From positions 728,506-792,505 of the forward strand of contig JAJEKV010000180.1 of the NCBI GenBank assembly GCA_021234155.1: 64,000 nucleotides of DNA, in the 5' to 3' direction. Shown in pieces: positions 1 to 12,600 of the stretch. A program made the translations under genes and the position numbers. Source of the stretch: Isoetes taiwanensis (taxonomy: Eukaryota; Streptophyta; Lycopodiopsida; Isoetales; Isoetaceae). A model generated the notes under the pieces. It made no database searches. It saw nothing but the letters and a program-made list of their open reading frames with translations, and had not been told where the DNA came from. How positions within the stretch are numbered: the first letter of the stretch is position 1; each line of letters starts with the position of its first letter.

Positions 1-1746
1 TTGCCAACTACCCCACAATCATGGTCAGCTGAATATTGACAAAAATGTTGGCCGATATACTTGGGCAGCAATTGATAGCATGGGCAGAGGAAACAAAGGT
101 GCATGCACTTGTATAAGCAGGGTTTAGGCCTAAACATTCAACCATCGACCACATTTTCATCTTGTGCGCCTTGATAGATGATAGCAGAAACAAACAAAAA
201 GGTTTATGCTACCGTTTTGTGGACTTTGCCAAAGCTTTCGGCACCGTCCATAGGAAGAAGCTGTGAGAATGGTTGATGAGGTTTGAAGTCTCCCAGGAAT
301 TGCAAAGTGCAGTTTATAGGCTATATGGAACCTACTCAACTTGAATGCCATCATCAGGCAGGACTATTAATAGTAGTATTGGAATCCAACAAGGCCGCTC
401 ACTATCTCCTACATTGTTAGGATTGTACATTGATCATTATATCATCGGGTAGCTAAATGACATAGACCTCTCAGTATACACCCCAACGAGTATGCAGCAA
501 CATCTAGATGTCTTGAGTACTTTCTGCAAGCAACCAGAATGTACGCCGACTTGGCCAAATATCTTTGGAGTGGAGTTCACTGCAACAACATATTGGGGTA
601 CTTGTATTAGATAGCAGGTGATAGCAGGTTGCAAGGCTTTTTATGCAATGCAGAACATTTGTCACAGAGCAGAGCTTTATAACTGGTCACACCAGCCGCA
701 CTTATTCATGGTGTTGATGGAGCCGATGCTCCTGTATGGAGCGGACGTATGGATACTAATTATATCACTTACTACTTGGAATGACTTAGAACGGATACAA
801 AAAGCCTTTCTGCCCCGAGCACTTGGAATCAAATTCAGGATCCTAGACGGTCTTATATCAAGTTCTTCTACAAGAGATTGGATTTTTACTGCTTTCTACT
901 CAGGAGCGTAACTTTCTCTAGTGCCGAAAAGTGATAAGCATGGAGGACTCACACCTTCCAAACCTCGCCTACACAATGGCCATGAGTCCACAATGCCTAA
1001 AAGCTTGTTGGAAGGAGAAACGAGCCATTTGGTTCTCCAGATGGAATGTAGAGGAATATGGGTGCATATAGGTGCATAACAATGAGGATTACAATCGCTT
1101 AAAACAATATTTGAACACATGTTTTCAAAGTACCCTTTGCAATAACAGTGCTTTAGAGTTGATAAAACTATTATACTACAAAAACAAGATTAATCCTATG
1201 CTTGCTAGGGGTCCACATCAGTACCTATTAACATATTTACCTATGAAAAAGTGTGGAGTGAATGCCTCCATTCATGGAGGAGCACATCACCTCAGACTTG
1301 GGACAGGCAGATGGGCCCGGGAAGAGCGAGAAAAACTAGGGTTTGCTAATGCAACCAGCTAGGAGTTATTAAAGATGAATGCCATGCCAGCACTGCCCAG
1401 CATTTGCACCTATTTGGACACGCTATGAGCGGTTGGTTACACCTAACCAACCGTTACATATGATGATGAACACATCTTTGATAGGAGCATTGGCATCTTA
1501 CAGTCATGAGATACTAGACACATAGGTCCAATTGTGCCTCTGATCATCACACAACCATGTAGAAATGTATAGTTTATCAGCAAGCCTATTACTGCTAAGG
1601 TTTTTCTCCAGAAAACACTTCGTGGTGGGGTTTTTTTAATCCTAGACAGTAATAGATCGGATGTTCTTAGTTTCTCCGTTTGGATCGCATAGACCATTTG
1701 GTCTCCATGGAAGATAAAATCCATTTTAATTCAATTCAATTCCATT
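1..1746 (+). mobile_element. LINE family A, copy a: degraded RT and 3' end
   Basis: Remnant of a non-LTR retrotransposon, entering from the left edge. Positions 180-260 encode a broken RT motif A (FVDFAKAFGTV). Positions 618-911 encode a stretch (YAMQN.CHRAELYNW, LLYGADVW, TTWNDLERIQKAFL) that lines up with the open RT ORF at 50271-51722. About 1072-1362 matches its C-terminal part. The 3' end (1587-1746) has the family signature: TTACTGC, an AAAACC/GG-rich hairpin, CAGTAATAG, then a CATAGACCATTTGGTCTCC block and a short TTCAA-type tail. Frameshifts and stops throughout mean it is inactive. The 5' boundary lies outside the window. Confidence 0.85.
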
Positions 1747-3300
1747 CTTCATTATTCAAAGAAAGCACTATAACCACCTTACCAAGCTGCATTAAACACA
1801 ATTGCCTTGCCCAAAGGACTGTAATTTGCTATATTGTTATATCTGTAAACCTATTATACACTTCTAAATGCACATCCTATCAAATAAAAATTTTACACGT
1901 CTTCATAAAAGGACAACTATCACCTAAACTCACATAGGAGCTGGAAGCATTACAATCTTTTCAATCATATATTCTCCTTTACAGTTTACCAATAATCATT
2001 AAAACATTAAAAGATAAAGGTATTTATTAGGAATAAATGTCTTGAATTGTTATCAAAAGACGAAATAAAAAAAGGCCAGACATTTGTTACTGGCGTTTAT
2101 TTACGTACTTCCACATGGCAGTCCCCTCCATTGCGAAGTGAAAATACGGTTAACCCATTTCGCTTGACCGGCTAAACAGCTTTTGGTTTAGGTTTTGTTT
2201 AGGGTTTACTGTCATCGAGCTTTTTGCAGCTGAGTTATGAGCTTCGCAGGTCTTCTTTGTTGAGCTCCGTGTAAAATCTATCAGATCTGAGTTTTGTTTT
2301 TGCCAGATCTTTGCAGGTAAAGTTTGACAAATTTGAGCTCTGTTTTGCCTCTGTTTTTTTTTTCACAGGTCTTCGTCGTTAAATCTCTGTTCCAAACCTC
2401 TGTTTTTGCTGTCAAATCTTCTCAAATGCCTTCCCTATTTCTATTTTTTAGGGGAATGGAGGTTCCTTCATTCCTGACTTTGCAAGTGAACTGCTCCCAG
2501 CTAACGCCAGTCACGGGACCCCACTTGCAAAACCAAGAATGAAGTCCTAACCTCTATTGCCCTATACAACTCAGAAGATAGCTGCAAAAGTTCCTCTGGG
2601 ATATGTACAAATGGTAATATACATGCATCTACTGAAGGCCAGTCATATCTCCATTACCAATTTATGAAAACATTCAAAAAAATAGACATTTAATAGGAAT
2701 CAACATCTTGAATTGTTATCGAGGACAACTCAGAAAGTAAGTAGCCGCGCAATTCCGCTGGAACATGGACAAGTGGTAATGTACATGCATGCACCAAAGG
2801 CCAGACAAGTGTAGATGCATGGAACACATGAAAGCAAGGCGATGTCACCGGGAGATTACGTGCCCAAATTTGCATCACAAGTAAGGGGGCTAGAAGACAC
2901 CAGTGGCCCAACGGAGAGACAAGTTGTCACTCTCAGCATCCGCCAAGGACCTTAAACTTAGGAAAGACGACAACGTGAAAGGTACAGACATATATTAAAC
3001 TTCCTTTTAAGGGGAATGACATTGGGAAGGAGGAAACAATGCATAAGGCATGGTGATGTAAAGGGGGGGGGAACTTGGGGTATATACAATGTGTGCTCGA
3101 TTTTTGGGTCTTTAGGCTACATTTCAACCATTAAACAAAAAAAGGTCAAGCCCCCACCAGAGCAACTCGGACACAAAAAATAGACTATATACAAGGAATT
3201 CTGCCCGGCCGCCACCTCCTACTTGCTCGCGTGCATAGAAGTTAGCTAGATACCCATAAAAATCTAATCCTTTCACATTTCGGCCAATCAGAAGCGGCCG
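1747..3300. other. Noncoding stretch with an imperfect direct repeat
   Basis: No gene recognised. AT-rich sequence holds a diverged duplication about 159 bp apart: the block beginning ACAACTCAG at 2566 recurs at 2725, each followed by a TGGTAATRTACATGCAT block and AGGCCAG. A phrase CTTGAATTGTTATC also recurs at 2042 and 2707. Short open frames here show no domain. Confidence 0.5.
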
Positions 3301-4173
3301 CCACCGACACGTCATTTTCCGGTGCAGCAGATATCTGCAGATTTGCCCCGGTTCATTGCATCTTTTTGTGTGGGATATTTCCTTCCATACCGGATCTTTC
3401 TAGCATCTTAAATTATTCTCATCCGACGGTCCTTCCTTGATCAGGAATATCAGATCGAATATTCTCAGGTGCCTCCCCCCTTACTTGCGTGTGCCCATTA
3501 TGTCCCTGTAGTCTTCTCCTTTGAAAGGAGGAAAGGCCATCGCCGGAGTGAGCAAGGGGGTGGGTCGAGAGAGGCGAGGGGGACACAGGGCCGTCATTTG
3601 CGCATCAAATAGCTCTCCGGTTTTTCCACGATCTTCTGAGTTTGCAGGTTCGGTTTTACCCTCATCTTTGTTCAATTTCTTAAAAATCTGCGGACCCGTT
3701 TGTTCAAATCCCCAAACTTTGTTGAAATTCTTAGGCGTCTGTGGACCCATTAGTTCAAATCCCCAGAAAGTTAGGTTTTTTTTTTTTTTGTTGTGCTAGA
3801 TTTTTTATAGATGCAGGTTGTGATGGTTCTGTCATTTGGCTAGAAGTGTTGGTGTTTAATGTTTTATTTTGTTTGTTAGGGCTGTAATAGGGTTGCTTGG
3901 GCTGCCTCTATCGTGAGTACGGTTCTGGTATACAAACTTATGTTATTATCGTTCAGAATTCTTGCACATATGGTTACGCCTTTTACTGCATTGTTTACCA
4001 TGTTTCTAATTTACTTTGTACATGTATGATCGTTTATAAGTATTTTCTTTTGTTGTTATTTTCCATGTCAGGGATTAGTATTTCTGCTCCTTTGCAACGC
4101 ATTAAGTTTCTTACATTCTTGAGTGCTTCTGCAGGTTGCCTCTCTTTCATAGGTCGCACTTGGGAATGATATT
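3301..4173 (+). promoter_or_regulatory. Probable promoter and intron-bearing leader of the EBF-like gene
   Basis: The stretch upstream of the F-box/LRR ORF has leader-like features. A duplicated phrase (GGACCCGTTTGTTCAAATCC at 3692, GGACCCATTAGTTCAAATCC at 3743) lies in a pyrimidine-rich region. A T-rich stretch ends in CTTCTGCAG (about 4135) and another in CTTTCATAG (about 4152), both usable splice acceptors. The ATG at 4174 may therefore lie in a second exon, with the first exon further upstream. The transcription start and TATA box were not identified with confidence. Confidence 0.4.
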
Positions 4174-5961
4174 ATGGGCACATTGGCTTGTCACCTTGTT
4201 GTTGAACGAGCTCTCGAGGCATGCTTGCCGCGAAAGAAAGCACATCTTACAATATTACCTTATGTGAGAGTGCCTCAGTTTCCATCCCGCAGCAGTTTGG
4301 GTAAAAAGCACCACCAAAAGGATGTCATCAACACACTTCCTGATGAGTTGCTGCTTGAAGTTTTTAGAACTATTACTGATCCTGTTGACCGGTATGCTTG
4401 TGCATCAGTATGTATGCGATGGCTTATGTTACAAAGTCATATGGATGAACATGAATTGGGGACAAGTGATGAGAATAAGTTCGTTGGAAGTTGTCTGCAT
4501 GGCAATTTGTCCCGCACTTTGGAAGGGAAGAAGGCAACTGATTCAAGGGTGGCTCTTATTGCTATTGGTAGTACTGCTCGAGGTGGGCTTAGTAAGCTCA
4601 GCATCAAGGGCCGTCCAAGGTTGAAAAGCATCACTGATATTGGGATCTCAGCTATTGGTATTTGTTGCAAGTCCCTTCAAATTCTGTCTATCTGGGATTG
4701 TCCTAACATTGGCAATGATGGACTCGCTTATGTTGGAAAGGGATGTAAGTCGTTGAAGAGACTTGACCTTATGAAGTGTCCACAAGTTGGAGATGCAGGT
4801 TTAGAGGCTGTTGCAAAAGGTTGTCCACTCTTATCAAGTATGAGTATTGAAAAATGTGATATGATTGGAAACAGATCGTTGAAGATTGTCGCCACGTTTT
4901 GTACGCTTCTTTCATCTCTGAGCTTGGTGTCGTGCAAAGGTGTTAGTGATGAGGGGTTGATATCAGTGGTTACAAGCTGCACATCATTGAAGAAATTACA
5001 GGTTGGGAAAATATCTTTATCAAATGCTGGGCTTGCTTATTTGACACAAAACTGCAATTCACTTGAGAAACTCAAGTTATCACATCTTAGCATGGGAGGC
5101 TTCTTTCTATCAGGTAAGTTACCTGCTTTATCACAGTTGAAGGTTCTTCAGATCAACTATTGCTATGACTTGACAAACTGCTTTCTCGAAGTTATTGGGG
5201 AGTCATGCAAGTCCCTGAAGGTCCTGTCACTTGTTGACTGTCAGTCAATAACTAATGCAGGGCTATTGTCCTTTGTCCTCAACTGTAAGTCTCTAGAAAG
5301 TCTACATTTGGAGAAGTGCAGTTTGGTATCATCTTGCAGTGGCATAAGTGATTGTGATTTTGAATCTGAAGCAGGCCTTGATTCTTTGGATTGCACATCC
5401 CTGAAGTCGTTAACTGTTATGAATTGCAAGGGTGTAGGAGACAGTTGCTTTGCAATGCTGGGTTTTTGCCCACTTGAGCATCTCAATGTCAGTGGGCTCA
5501 TAGGCCTTACTAATGCTGGTCTTATTCGTTTTCTGGAAAAAAGTGGCTCTCAGCTCTCAAAGGTCAACCTGACAGGAAATGGGCAGCTAACAGATCAAGC
5601 AGTGTCTACGGTTGTTAGATGTTGCGGTGCTCATTTACAAAGTCTCATGCTAGAGGGCTGTGTAGGGGTCAGTGATGAGAGTCTAAAAGCTATTGGTAGA
5701 GAGTGCAATGTCCTGAAGGACTTGGATATCTCAAAATGCAGCATCAGTGATGAAGGTATTCTTGCAGTGCTGTTGGCATGTGGTCGCACATTGGAGACAT
5801 TGTCACTCTCAGGCTGTTTCAAGGTAACTGACAAATGCTTACATTACATTGAGAAGTCCTGCACGTCACTTTGGGCCTTGAATGTAAAAGATTGCACTGG
5901 TTTTAGTCGCAACCGTTTGAATTCCTTTGTGGCAGCCTCGAAATGCGACCTTTGCTTCTGA
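4174..5961 (+). CDS. EBF: EIN3-binding F-box protein (EBF1/2-like), F-box plus LRR
   Basis: 595-aa open ORF. Residues 51-90 form an F-box (VINTLPDELLLEVFRTI...YACASVCMRWL) that would bind an SKP1/ASK adaptor. Residues 115-132 carry the EBF linker (LEGKKATDSRVALIAIG, then ARGGLSKLSIKG). From about 135 to the end there are some 16 tandem cysteine-containing LRRs (CKSLKRLDLMKCPQVGDAGL and similar). In angiosperms, EBF1/2 are SCF substrate receptors in the nucleus that send EIN3/EIL transcription factors to the proteasome and so damp ethylene signalling. Length is near the usual 610-650 aa. The N-terminus before the F-box is short and unlike the usual EBF start, although LPRKKAHLT...YV resembles the conserved PPRKR block. 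The chosen ATG is the first in frame after the likely acceptor; a stop (TAG at 4150) lies upstream. No disablement seen, and no competing family fits as well. Confidence 0.93.
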   Translation: MGTLACHLVVERALEACLPRKKAHLTILPYVRVPQFPSRSSLGKKHHQKDVINTLPDELLLEVFRTITDPVDRYACASVCMRWLMLQSHMDEHELGTSDENKFVGSCLHGNLSRTLEGKKATDSRVALIAIGSTARGGLSKLSIKGRPRLKSITDIGISAIGICCKSLQILSIWDCPNIGNDGLAYVGKGCKSLKRLDLMKCPQVGDAGLEAVAKGCPLLSSMSIEKCDMIGNRSLKIVATFCTLLSSLSLVSCKGVSDEGLISVVTSCTSLKKLQVGKISLSNAGLAYLTQNCNSLEKLKLSHLSMGGFFLSGKLPALSQLKVLQINYCYDLTNCFLEVIGESCKSLKVLSLVDCQSITNAGLLSFVLNCKSLESLHLEKCSLVSSCSGISDCDFESEAGLDSLDCTSLKSLTVMNCKGVGDSCFAMLGFCPLEHLNVSGLIGLTNAGLIRFLEKSGSQLSKVNLTGNGQLTDQAVSTVVRCCGAHLQSLMLEGCVGVSDESLKAIGRECNVLKDLDISKCSISDEGILAVLLACGRTLETLSLSGCFKVTDKCLHYIEKSCTSLWALNVKDCTGFSRNRLNSFVAASKCDLCF

Positions 5962-6654
5962 GAGGGCTTGATCTATATTTATGCCAGGGTTTGTTTAGGA
6001 GGGTAAGGTATGTTGCTTGTTTTACAGTATAGACAGATACAAAGGATACTAGCTGGATGGAAAGCAAAGATGGCTGGACATGTTTTTCTTGAGTACACTT
6101 GTGACAACAAGAGCATTCACCCATCATTTAATTGTGTGGGAGAAGAATTACTGGTTTTTCAGAGGCTATCAGTTTTTGCAGGTCTAGTGCTGACCTGTTA
6201 TTTTTGCATCATCTCACCAATGATGTTTCGATGGCTTTTGCTTGCCAGTTTTTTAGCTCATGGCTCTGGGTTTGGTTTAAAAGAAACCATACATTGCTTA
6301 CAGGAACAGTGTACATGTCACATGTTTGTAGCTAATCTTTTGCTTCTAGATATAGTTGTTTTTGCCATTCCAAGTTGAATATGTTAGAGACTTGGATGGT
6401 TGTGACAACGTATGTTTTTTCATTTCAGCATTCAATGAAATATATTTGGTCCATTTCTCTATATTGCAAGCGTTTTGGAAGTTGTTTAAAGTGTATAAGA
6501 TGTTGACGATTATTATTAAGAATAGTGAGTTGAGTTATGGGATACCATTTAGTGGTGATTTGGAAGTTGTTTAAAGTGTATAAGATGTTGAGGATTATTA
6601 TTAAGAATAGTTATGGGATACCATTTAGTGGTGATGTACTCGACATTTGATTCT
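5962..6654 (+). other. Probable 3' UTR of the EBF-like gene, with an 85-bp duplication
   Basis: Follows the EBF stop and contains many short T-runs. Angiosperm EBF1/2 3' UTRs carry poly-U motifs that mediate EIN2-dependent translational repression; whether these T-runs serve the same role is inference. An 85-bp segment starting TGGAAGTTGTTTAAAGTGTA at 6476 is repeated at 6561, and the second copy is about 10 bp shorter. The LINE insertion starts just downstream near 6655. Confidence 0.45.
6476..6634. repeat. Tandem duplication, period 85
   Basis: Copy 1 6476-6560 and copy 2 6561-6634 are nearly identical apart from a roughly 10-bp deletion around GTGAGTTGAG in the second. Confidence 0.85.
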
Positions 6655-9190
6655 ATGCCTATTACGGGATGCAGCGGACAGGTGCTTTGGCAGACCCCCT
6701 GCGTCATGCTTCGGGTCCAACAACATTCCCACGTAACCGGATGGTTTGATGCGGTCAGAAAGAGCATGGCGGCGGCTCCGTCACATTCGGATCAGTGCAA
6801 CTGCTTAGGGCCACCACGCATCTGGCGCCCATCGAAGGACACAAAGTAGCGGTACCTTGCCAAGCATCGGGGAGATGTTGACCTTTGGACACTCATCCTC
6901 GAACCTTTTATGCCTTGAGTGCTTGAAGGCCGACCCGACCCTCGAGGGGACATCACACCCGAGGCGGTGGGAGCGGTATTGGCGGCTGCCTCTATGACCC
7001 GCCCAGGGGCAGCACATGCGCCCATACCCCCCCTGGGGATGGCCCCATTGGTTCGTGGGCCGAGGATGTTGAGGAGGGCACGCAGCGGCTAGCTAATGGG
7101 AAGGCGGTGACCTCGATGGTATGCGGTAGGGAGTTACTCAAGTGGGCGAGGCGGTAACTTGTCTTGCGTCCCTCACTACCACGTTCAGCGAGCATTGCGG
7201 GAGGGTTTCCCAGGCAATGGACCCTGGCGGGGTTGTTCCCATTCCTGGCCAGGCGACCCTGCTGTCCGACCAATTCTGGGGCGATCATGGTCGATTCGGT
7301 ATTTGCCAAATTTGTTGGGTGGCATTCTCGGCGGCTGATTGACCCGTGGCGTAGCGGCGTGGATGTGCGAAGCCCTCACACAGGCGAGGCTTTTCGACCC
7401 CGCCACTCAACGATTGACCATATCTTTCTGGCTGCGGGCGCGATTGAAGGCGGTAGGAATCATCGGTGGACTTGTGTCTTGCTTTGTGGACCTTAAAGGC
7501 TTTTGATCTGGTCCCCGAGGAAAAGGCGTAGGCTAGGCTAGCGTCAGGGGCTCCATTTTGCATGCGAGAATGCCATATACATGTTGTATGAGAGTTGTTT
7601 TGGCGGGGATCGTGCCGACGGGCCGGGCATTCACCGGTAGTATCGGGGTCGGCGGGGTTGCCCCTCTCGCCAACACTTTTGGCCTCTACATTGATCGGTT
7701 AGAGCCACGGCTTCGCGAGCATGGGGGGATGGCATACGACTTTTTGCACCGGGTCATCCGCCCGGCTCATCTATCGCGGGACGATGTTGGCATTGGCCAC
7801 ACCCGAAGCTATGCGGTCTCACTGGATGCCCTAGACACATTTTGTCGGGGCTACGGACATCTTGGCGTCAATCGGCCAAGACGAGGGTGGTTCTCATATC
7901 CTCTTCACGTCACCCCATGCCTCCCCGCACTCACATATCGGGGGGATACTGTGGGCGTCACGCCCACCTACAAGTACCTAGGGGTGGAGTTCCCCTCCTC
8001 GCTCTGGCGGGAGGCGTCTATCCTTGCGTGGTGTATTGGAAAGCGCTTTATGCCATGCGAGAACAACAGTCACCGAGGCGAGCTATATGATTGGGGCCAT
8101 CGGTCACATCTGTTAGAGCGGTCGAACTGTCCTTAAATGCGGGGTCGAGGTTTGGGGGGCCCGGTCGTCTCTTTGGCGACACTGGAATGACTTGGGCGGT
8201 GCGAGAAGGCATTTTTGGCACGGGCACGCAGGGTGAAACCTTGTCCCCTATCGGTCTGGGCTGAGGCTGGATTCTTAAACCCGGTAGGCGATATGATAGA
8301 CACATCGTCTATTTTACGGAAAGTGGTTACTATGGGTGATGCTTTCGGCTCCCTTTTTGGCTTACTTGTGGCCATGAGTCGCGGCCGGCTTAGAACTGTT
8401 GAGAGGGTAAGAGAGATCGGTGGTTCGCCGGATAGAGCGTCGCGGAGAACCACCTGAATCGTCTGTTGGAAGCGCACCCGATCGTGGCGACTGCGGGGGA
8501 GTACCTAGATGCTTGTTTCCTTGGCAAGCTCACGGGACCCCATTGCTCTAGAGCAGGTCAAAATGGCCCATTACAAGGAGCACATCAACCCGTGTTAGCG
8601 GGGCCCCGACTCTACACTGCGTTCCCATTTGCCCAGAAAAAGCGGACTCATTGCCTCCATTAATACAGGTGCCCACCATCTTCGCATCGAGGCGGCGGGA
8701 GGTGGATTGGGGAGCCCGCCGGGACGAGCTCTGTCGATCTTTGCATCAAGCGGGTGCCATTGAGGATGAGTCTCACACTTTCTAGAGTTGCCCGGCGTTG
8801 GTCGGTCCGGGCGGAATCATCGCTCCCTTAGTGCGGCCGGACGTGCCCTTGCATTTCTTTGATGAACACTGCAGTCGATTACATGCCACGGGGTCATACA
8901 TCCGGGAGAGGTTTGGACTGCGAGGTCACCTTTGCCTTGCTTTGTTGTCCGTGACTAGGCACTCTGAAGGGGGTGGTGCATGTATATATTGGGATGTTTA
9001 CGCATTTTATATGATTAGCCGCGGTTTGTCGTGGTGATTCTTTGCCGCGGTTTTCCCTCGAAAACCGCCGGTGCGGGGTTTTTAATCCGAGGCGATGAAT
9101 CCGCTTCTTGCGCAGATATTGGGTCCCATAGACCGATTGGTCTCCGTGGACGATAAAAGTACCTTCCTTCCTTCCTTCCTTCCTTCCTAT
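6655..9190 (+). mobile_element. LINE family A, copy b: 5'-truncated, inactivated
   Basis: Colinear with positions about 37850-40345 (same strand), from a start matching TATTACGGG..GGTGCTTTGGC to the end. It covers the linker between endonuclease and RT, the RT itself and the 3' end. RT traces: AFTGSIGVGGVAPLANTFGLYIDRLE (7630-7710) for motif B, YKYLGVEFPS near 7970-8000, and a C-terminal CCHC trace near 8720-8800. The tail shows GGTTTTCCCTCGAAAACC, GGGTCCCATAGACCGATTGG and then (TTCC)n at 9163-9187. GC-rich with many frameshifts and no long ORF. Confidence 0.88.
9163..9187. repeat. (TTCC)n microsatellite at a LINE-A tail
   Basis: About six TTCC units directly after the conserved ACGATAAAAGTACC end of LINE-A copy b. 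The same tail type occurs after copy c at 40321. Confidence 0.9.
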
Positions 9191-9630
9191 CTAGAAACTC
9201 AATGGGTCGTGGTTATAATTTGTTGTGTGCCTTGTTGCTCCTTAGGCTGGGTTTACATGGGCTCACATGCAACCATCGCCAGAGAGGGGCCTTGTTTTGC
9301 CCTGTGCTATTTAGCAATGTCAGGTGATGGTGCGAGGAGAGGGGCCTTGTTTTGCCCTGTGCTATTTAGCAATGTCGGTGATGGTGCGTGGAAAACGGTG
9401 AGCCTTTTTACGAGAGGGGCCTTGTTTTGCCCTGTGCTATTTGGCAATGGCAGGTGATGGTGCGTGGAAAACGATGAGCCTTTTTACACGACAGTGATGG
9501 GACCTTCACTGCGGCTATTAGAATATGTGGTCTTGAGTCGCTGTGATGTCAGATCTTTAGATCTTTGTACCTTCACTGCTGCTCTTAGAATGCGTGGTCT
9601 TGAGTCGCTTTAATGTCAGATCTTGTGATT
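9191..9630. repeat. Cluster of short direct repeats
   Basis: The block GAGAGGGGCCTTGTTTTGCC starts at 9282, 9337 and 9412 (spacings 55 and 75), each followed by CTGTGCTATTTRGCAATG and GGTGATGGTGCG. A second duplication, ACCTTCACTG...GTGGTCTTGAGTCGCT, starts at 9502 and 9569 (67 bp apart). No coding content recognised. Confidence 0.85.
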
Positions 9631-12600
9631 TTAATTTCTTTTTCGCATGTGTTGTTTTCTTCCACTTGTCATATCTTATGTCTTGGTGAAATTTTTGCCA
9701 CGTACAAAGCTTATAAGAAGTTTCTTGCGACGTTAAGCAAATGGGCACTTCATGCCCTTTCTACTTGTGGCATTAACAAACTAGACAACTTTGTTGCGCT
9801 GCATAGATTCGACTTGGACGTCATAGTCTAATGGAATGGACATGACCAGATCTCTTGAAGGGGCCACCATATTTGGAAATAATTTCAATGGTTGATTTGC
9901 CAATAGTCATGTTTAGATCAATAAAATTGGGGCTTTACAAATTTGAAGAACGATGGCCTGCCACTTGTTGCTAGTGAAGCATTCGATTCAATGTTTCAGT
10001 ATACAAACAATGTGGCTATTGGAAAACTCGGCTTGCATCTTCGAGAAACACTCTAAAATCTTTTTTTTTTTTAATGATGTATGCCACTCTCGCTGAATTA
10101 AACGAAACTGGGCCTTACGATATTACTTTTTATTTTATGACACGAGAACAAAAATAGATTTTGATAATATACCTTACAAGGCGGCAAGGAGGCGGCGGGT
10201 TAGATTCTAATGGTGCTTGTTTCTTGATGTGAAACATAAATCATAGATAGGTATTTTGTGGGATGAAATAAAATTGAGAAGTGTTGTCTTCTTGGTTGAA
10301 GTTGAAATATGGTGAGTTGATTAATTGAGATTGTGTGCAATAGCACAATATTATAGATGAAATGTATTACATGGCAACATATGATTAATCTTTATAAAGT
10401 ACAAGAAATTTATCGCAGCGGCCTTGGCCGCCGCAAACATTTCTCTCTACCGAATATTGTTAAGTTGAGACAATGCCAGTTCTAGACATGTGAAAGTTAA
10501 AGTAATTGCATTGCTCATGCCTATGCAGGTGTACGAAGCAGTTACAGGGTGTCGAATTGTATCATAGGTTACTATTTTTTGCTTGCTCTGGCTCTTGTAG
10601 CCGAAGGTGTTTGATGCAGTGAATCGCCAGTGCGTCGCCAGCCGGCAAAGCGAACTCCAATGCATCGCCAAGTCGACAATTGTAGCCAGAATCCACCTGA
10701 AGGATCAATCTTGAAATGCTTCAATTTTAAGCTTAGATTTGCACGAAACAATTTACAGCATGGCAGTTCCGCTTTGATCCAATCTAGATCCAACTAAATC
10801 TTTGCTAAATCCAACTCGAATCCACTTCAATATACCGCTGTCAATTCTGAAAGACAATATCTTTTGATTGAATTAAGTAGAACATCTGAGATCTTGAGAA
10901 ATCACTCCCAACAAGAGAAACCATGAAGGAAATATGGCTTTCAAATCCTTGCAATGGCATGGCGTGTAAATCTTCTACAATAAATCAGTCCATTGGCTTC
11001 ATTTAATGCCTAAAAGTTGACGTCACAAAATCTTCTGTAATAAATGAGATGTCGACGTCACGAAATCCTCCCTAATATATAAGCATGTATACGTGTCGTC
11101 CAAGTAATTTTGAAGGGAGAAAATGTGTAAGAACAAAAAAATGATTATATAGGTGTTATAATTGTCCGCCATAAATGCCCGCAATGAATGATCCACACAC
11201 GTGTCATGTTGTGGTAAGTTTCAAGGAAGAAAATAGGTGAGAACAAAAATAGAACAATAAAATTTATCATGTATGTCGTGTATCAAAATGCCCCTCAGAT
11301 CGAGATCGAGATCTTGTATCGAGATCGCCCCTCCAGATCCAACGATCATGATTAAGAGTTAAGGCTGAGATTATTAGATTAGGGTTAGGCAGAAGAGCAA
11401 GTCCAGGGATAGAGAGTGTATTGAAAATGATGTGCAAGTTTCCATCTTATGCCAAGAAACCATGGGCATCATAATCCAAACAACCCAGGTTAAGAGTTAA
11501 GGCTAAGATTACTGGATTTGGGTTAGGATTAGGTGGAAGAGCAAGTCTAGCAGCATGGAGTGTGTTGAAAGGGATGTACAAGTTTAAAAGGGAGTGTGTT
11601 GAAAGTGTACACGTTTCCACCGTATGCTCAGCAACATTGGGCACCGCAACTCGTCTAAAAAAAGGTTGAGTGTAGCAAGAAGCATACTACTACGATATAG
11701 TTTACGAAGGGAAAATCTTTAATGTATATTGGAATGGATATGTACATGTAGATATAGTACATTGGAAGTAAAATATGTACATTGGAATTGATATCTACAA
11801 CTAGATAGAATAAAAGAGCATTCAAGATTTTAGATCATGAATATGGTGTAGACTATGTGTAAATTCAGTAGCTCAAACTATGGGAGCAACCTGTCAAATG
11901 ATTTGTTTTTTTTTGTCCCTTTTCATATTTGAAATTGACTTGCAACCTAGTGATACAGAATAGTCTGGACAGATTCTTAAAAGTAGAAAAGGCTTCTCTT
12001 TGTCGTGATGTTCCTCTATTTGATGTTGCAAGATAAAACTAGCTTGATCTTTTTTATTTTGTATAATACATCAATATTGTAGCCAAGAATTTGCTCTGCC
12101 TGCTAGTTGAATGTAGAGGCTTTTATTTTCTCCTATTGACCTATTAAATTGCATGATAATATGTATCTAAAGAAGAGGAATAATATTAATAGTAGATTAT
12201 AGAAAATATAGAAGTATAGTAGCGAGTTTATTTTGTAGTACATTCTGCAAGTCTTTGCAGTTTTGTGGCAGTTATTGCACTAAAACTTTTCATTGTGGTC
12301 AGCAAATTTCTTGTTGCATGTAGCGCAAGCCACATGGATTGATCTGGATTATAAAGCTTGTGGAAGCTTTGATGTTGATATAAGCATAGTGTGAGAAAAA
12401 TGGAATGGATCTTAGTTGGCAGAAATTTTAAGAGATGGATGATTTGAGTACCTTATTGTTGCTGATTTGTTGGTTGTTTGATGTCTACCACCATAAAAGT
12501 ACATGCAGTACATATAGATTTAAAGCTTAAAGCTACAATTTATATGGAGCAAGCTACTTCGATAGCTGTATATGTGGCATTTTTTCCATCAGTCTTGTGC

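Noticed and set aside
3897-4169. Separate 90-aa gene upstream of EBF
   Set aside because: Hydrophobic, T-rich frame in leader/intron-like sequence with no motif, ending at a splice acceptor.
11380-11530. Interstitial telomere repeat (TTAGGG-like words)
   Set aside because: Only isolated TTAGGGTTAGG and GGGTTAGGATTAGG words within a 140-bp duplication; no run of the plant TTTAGGG unit.
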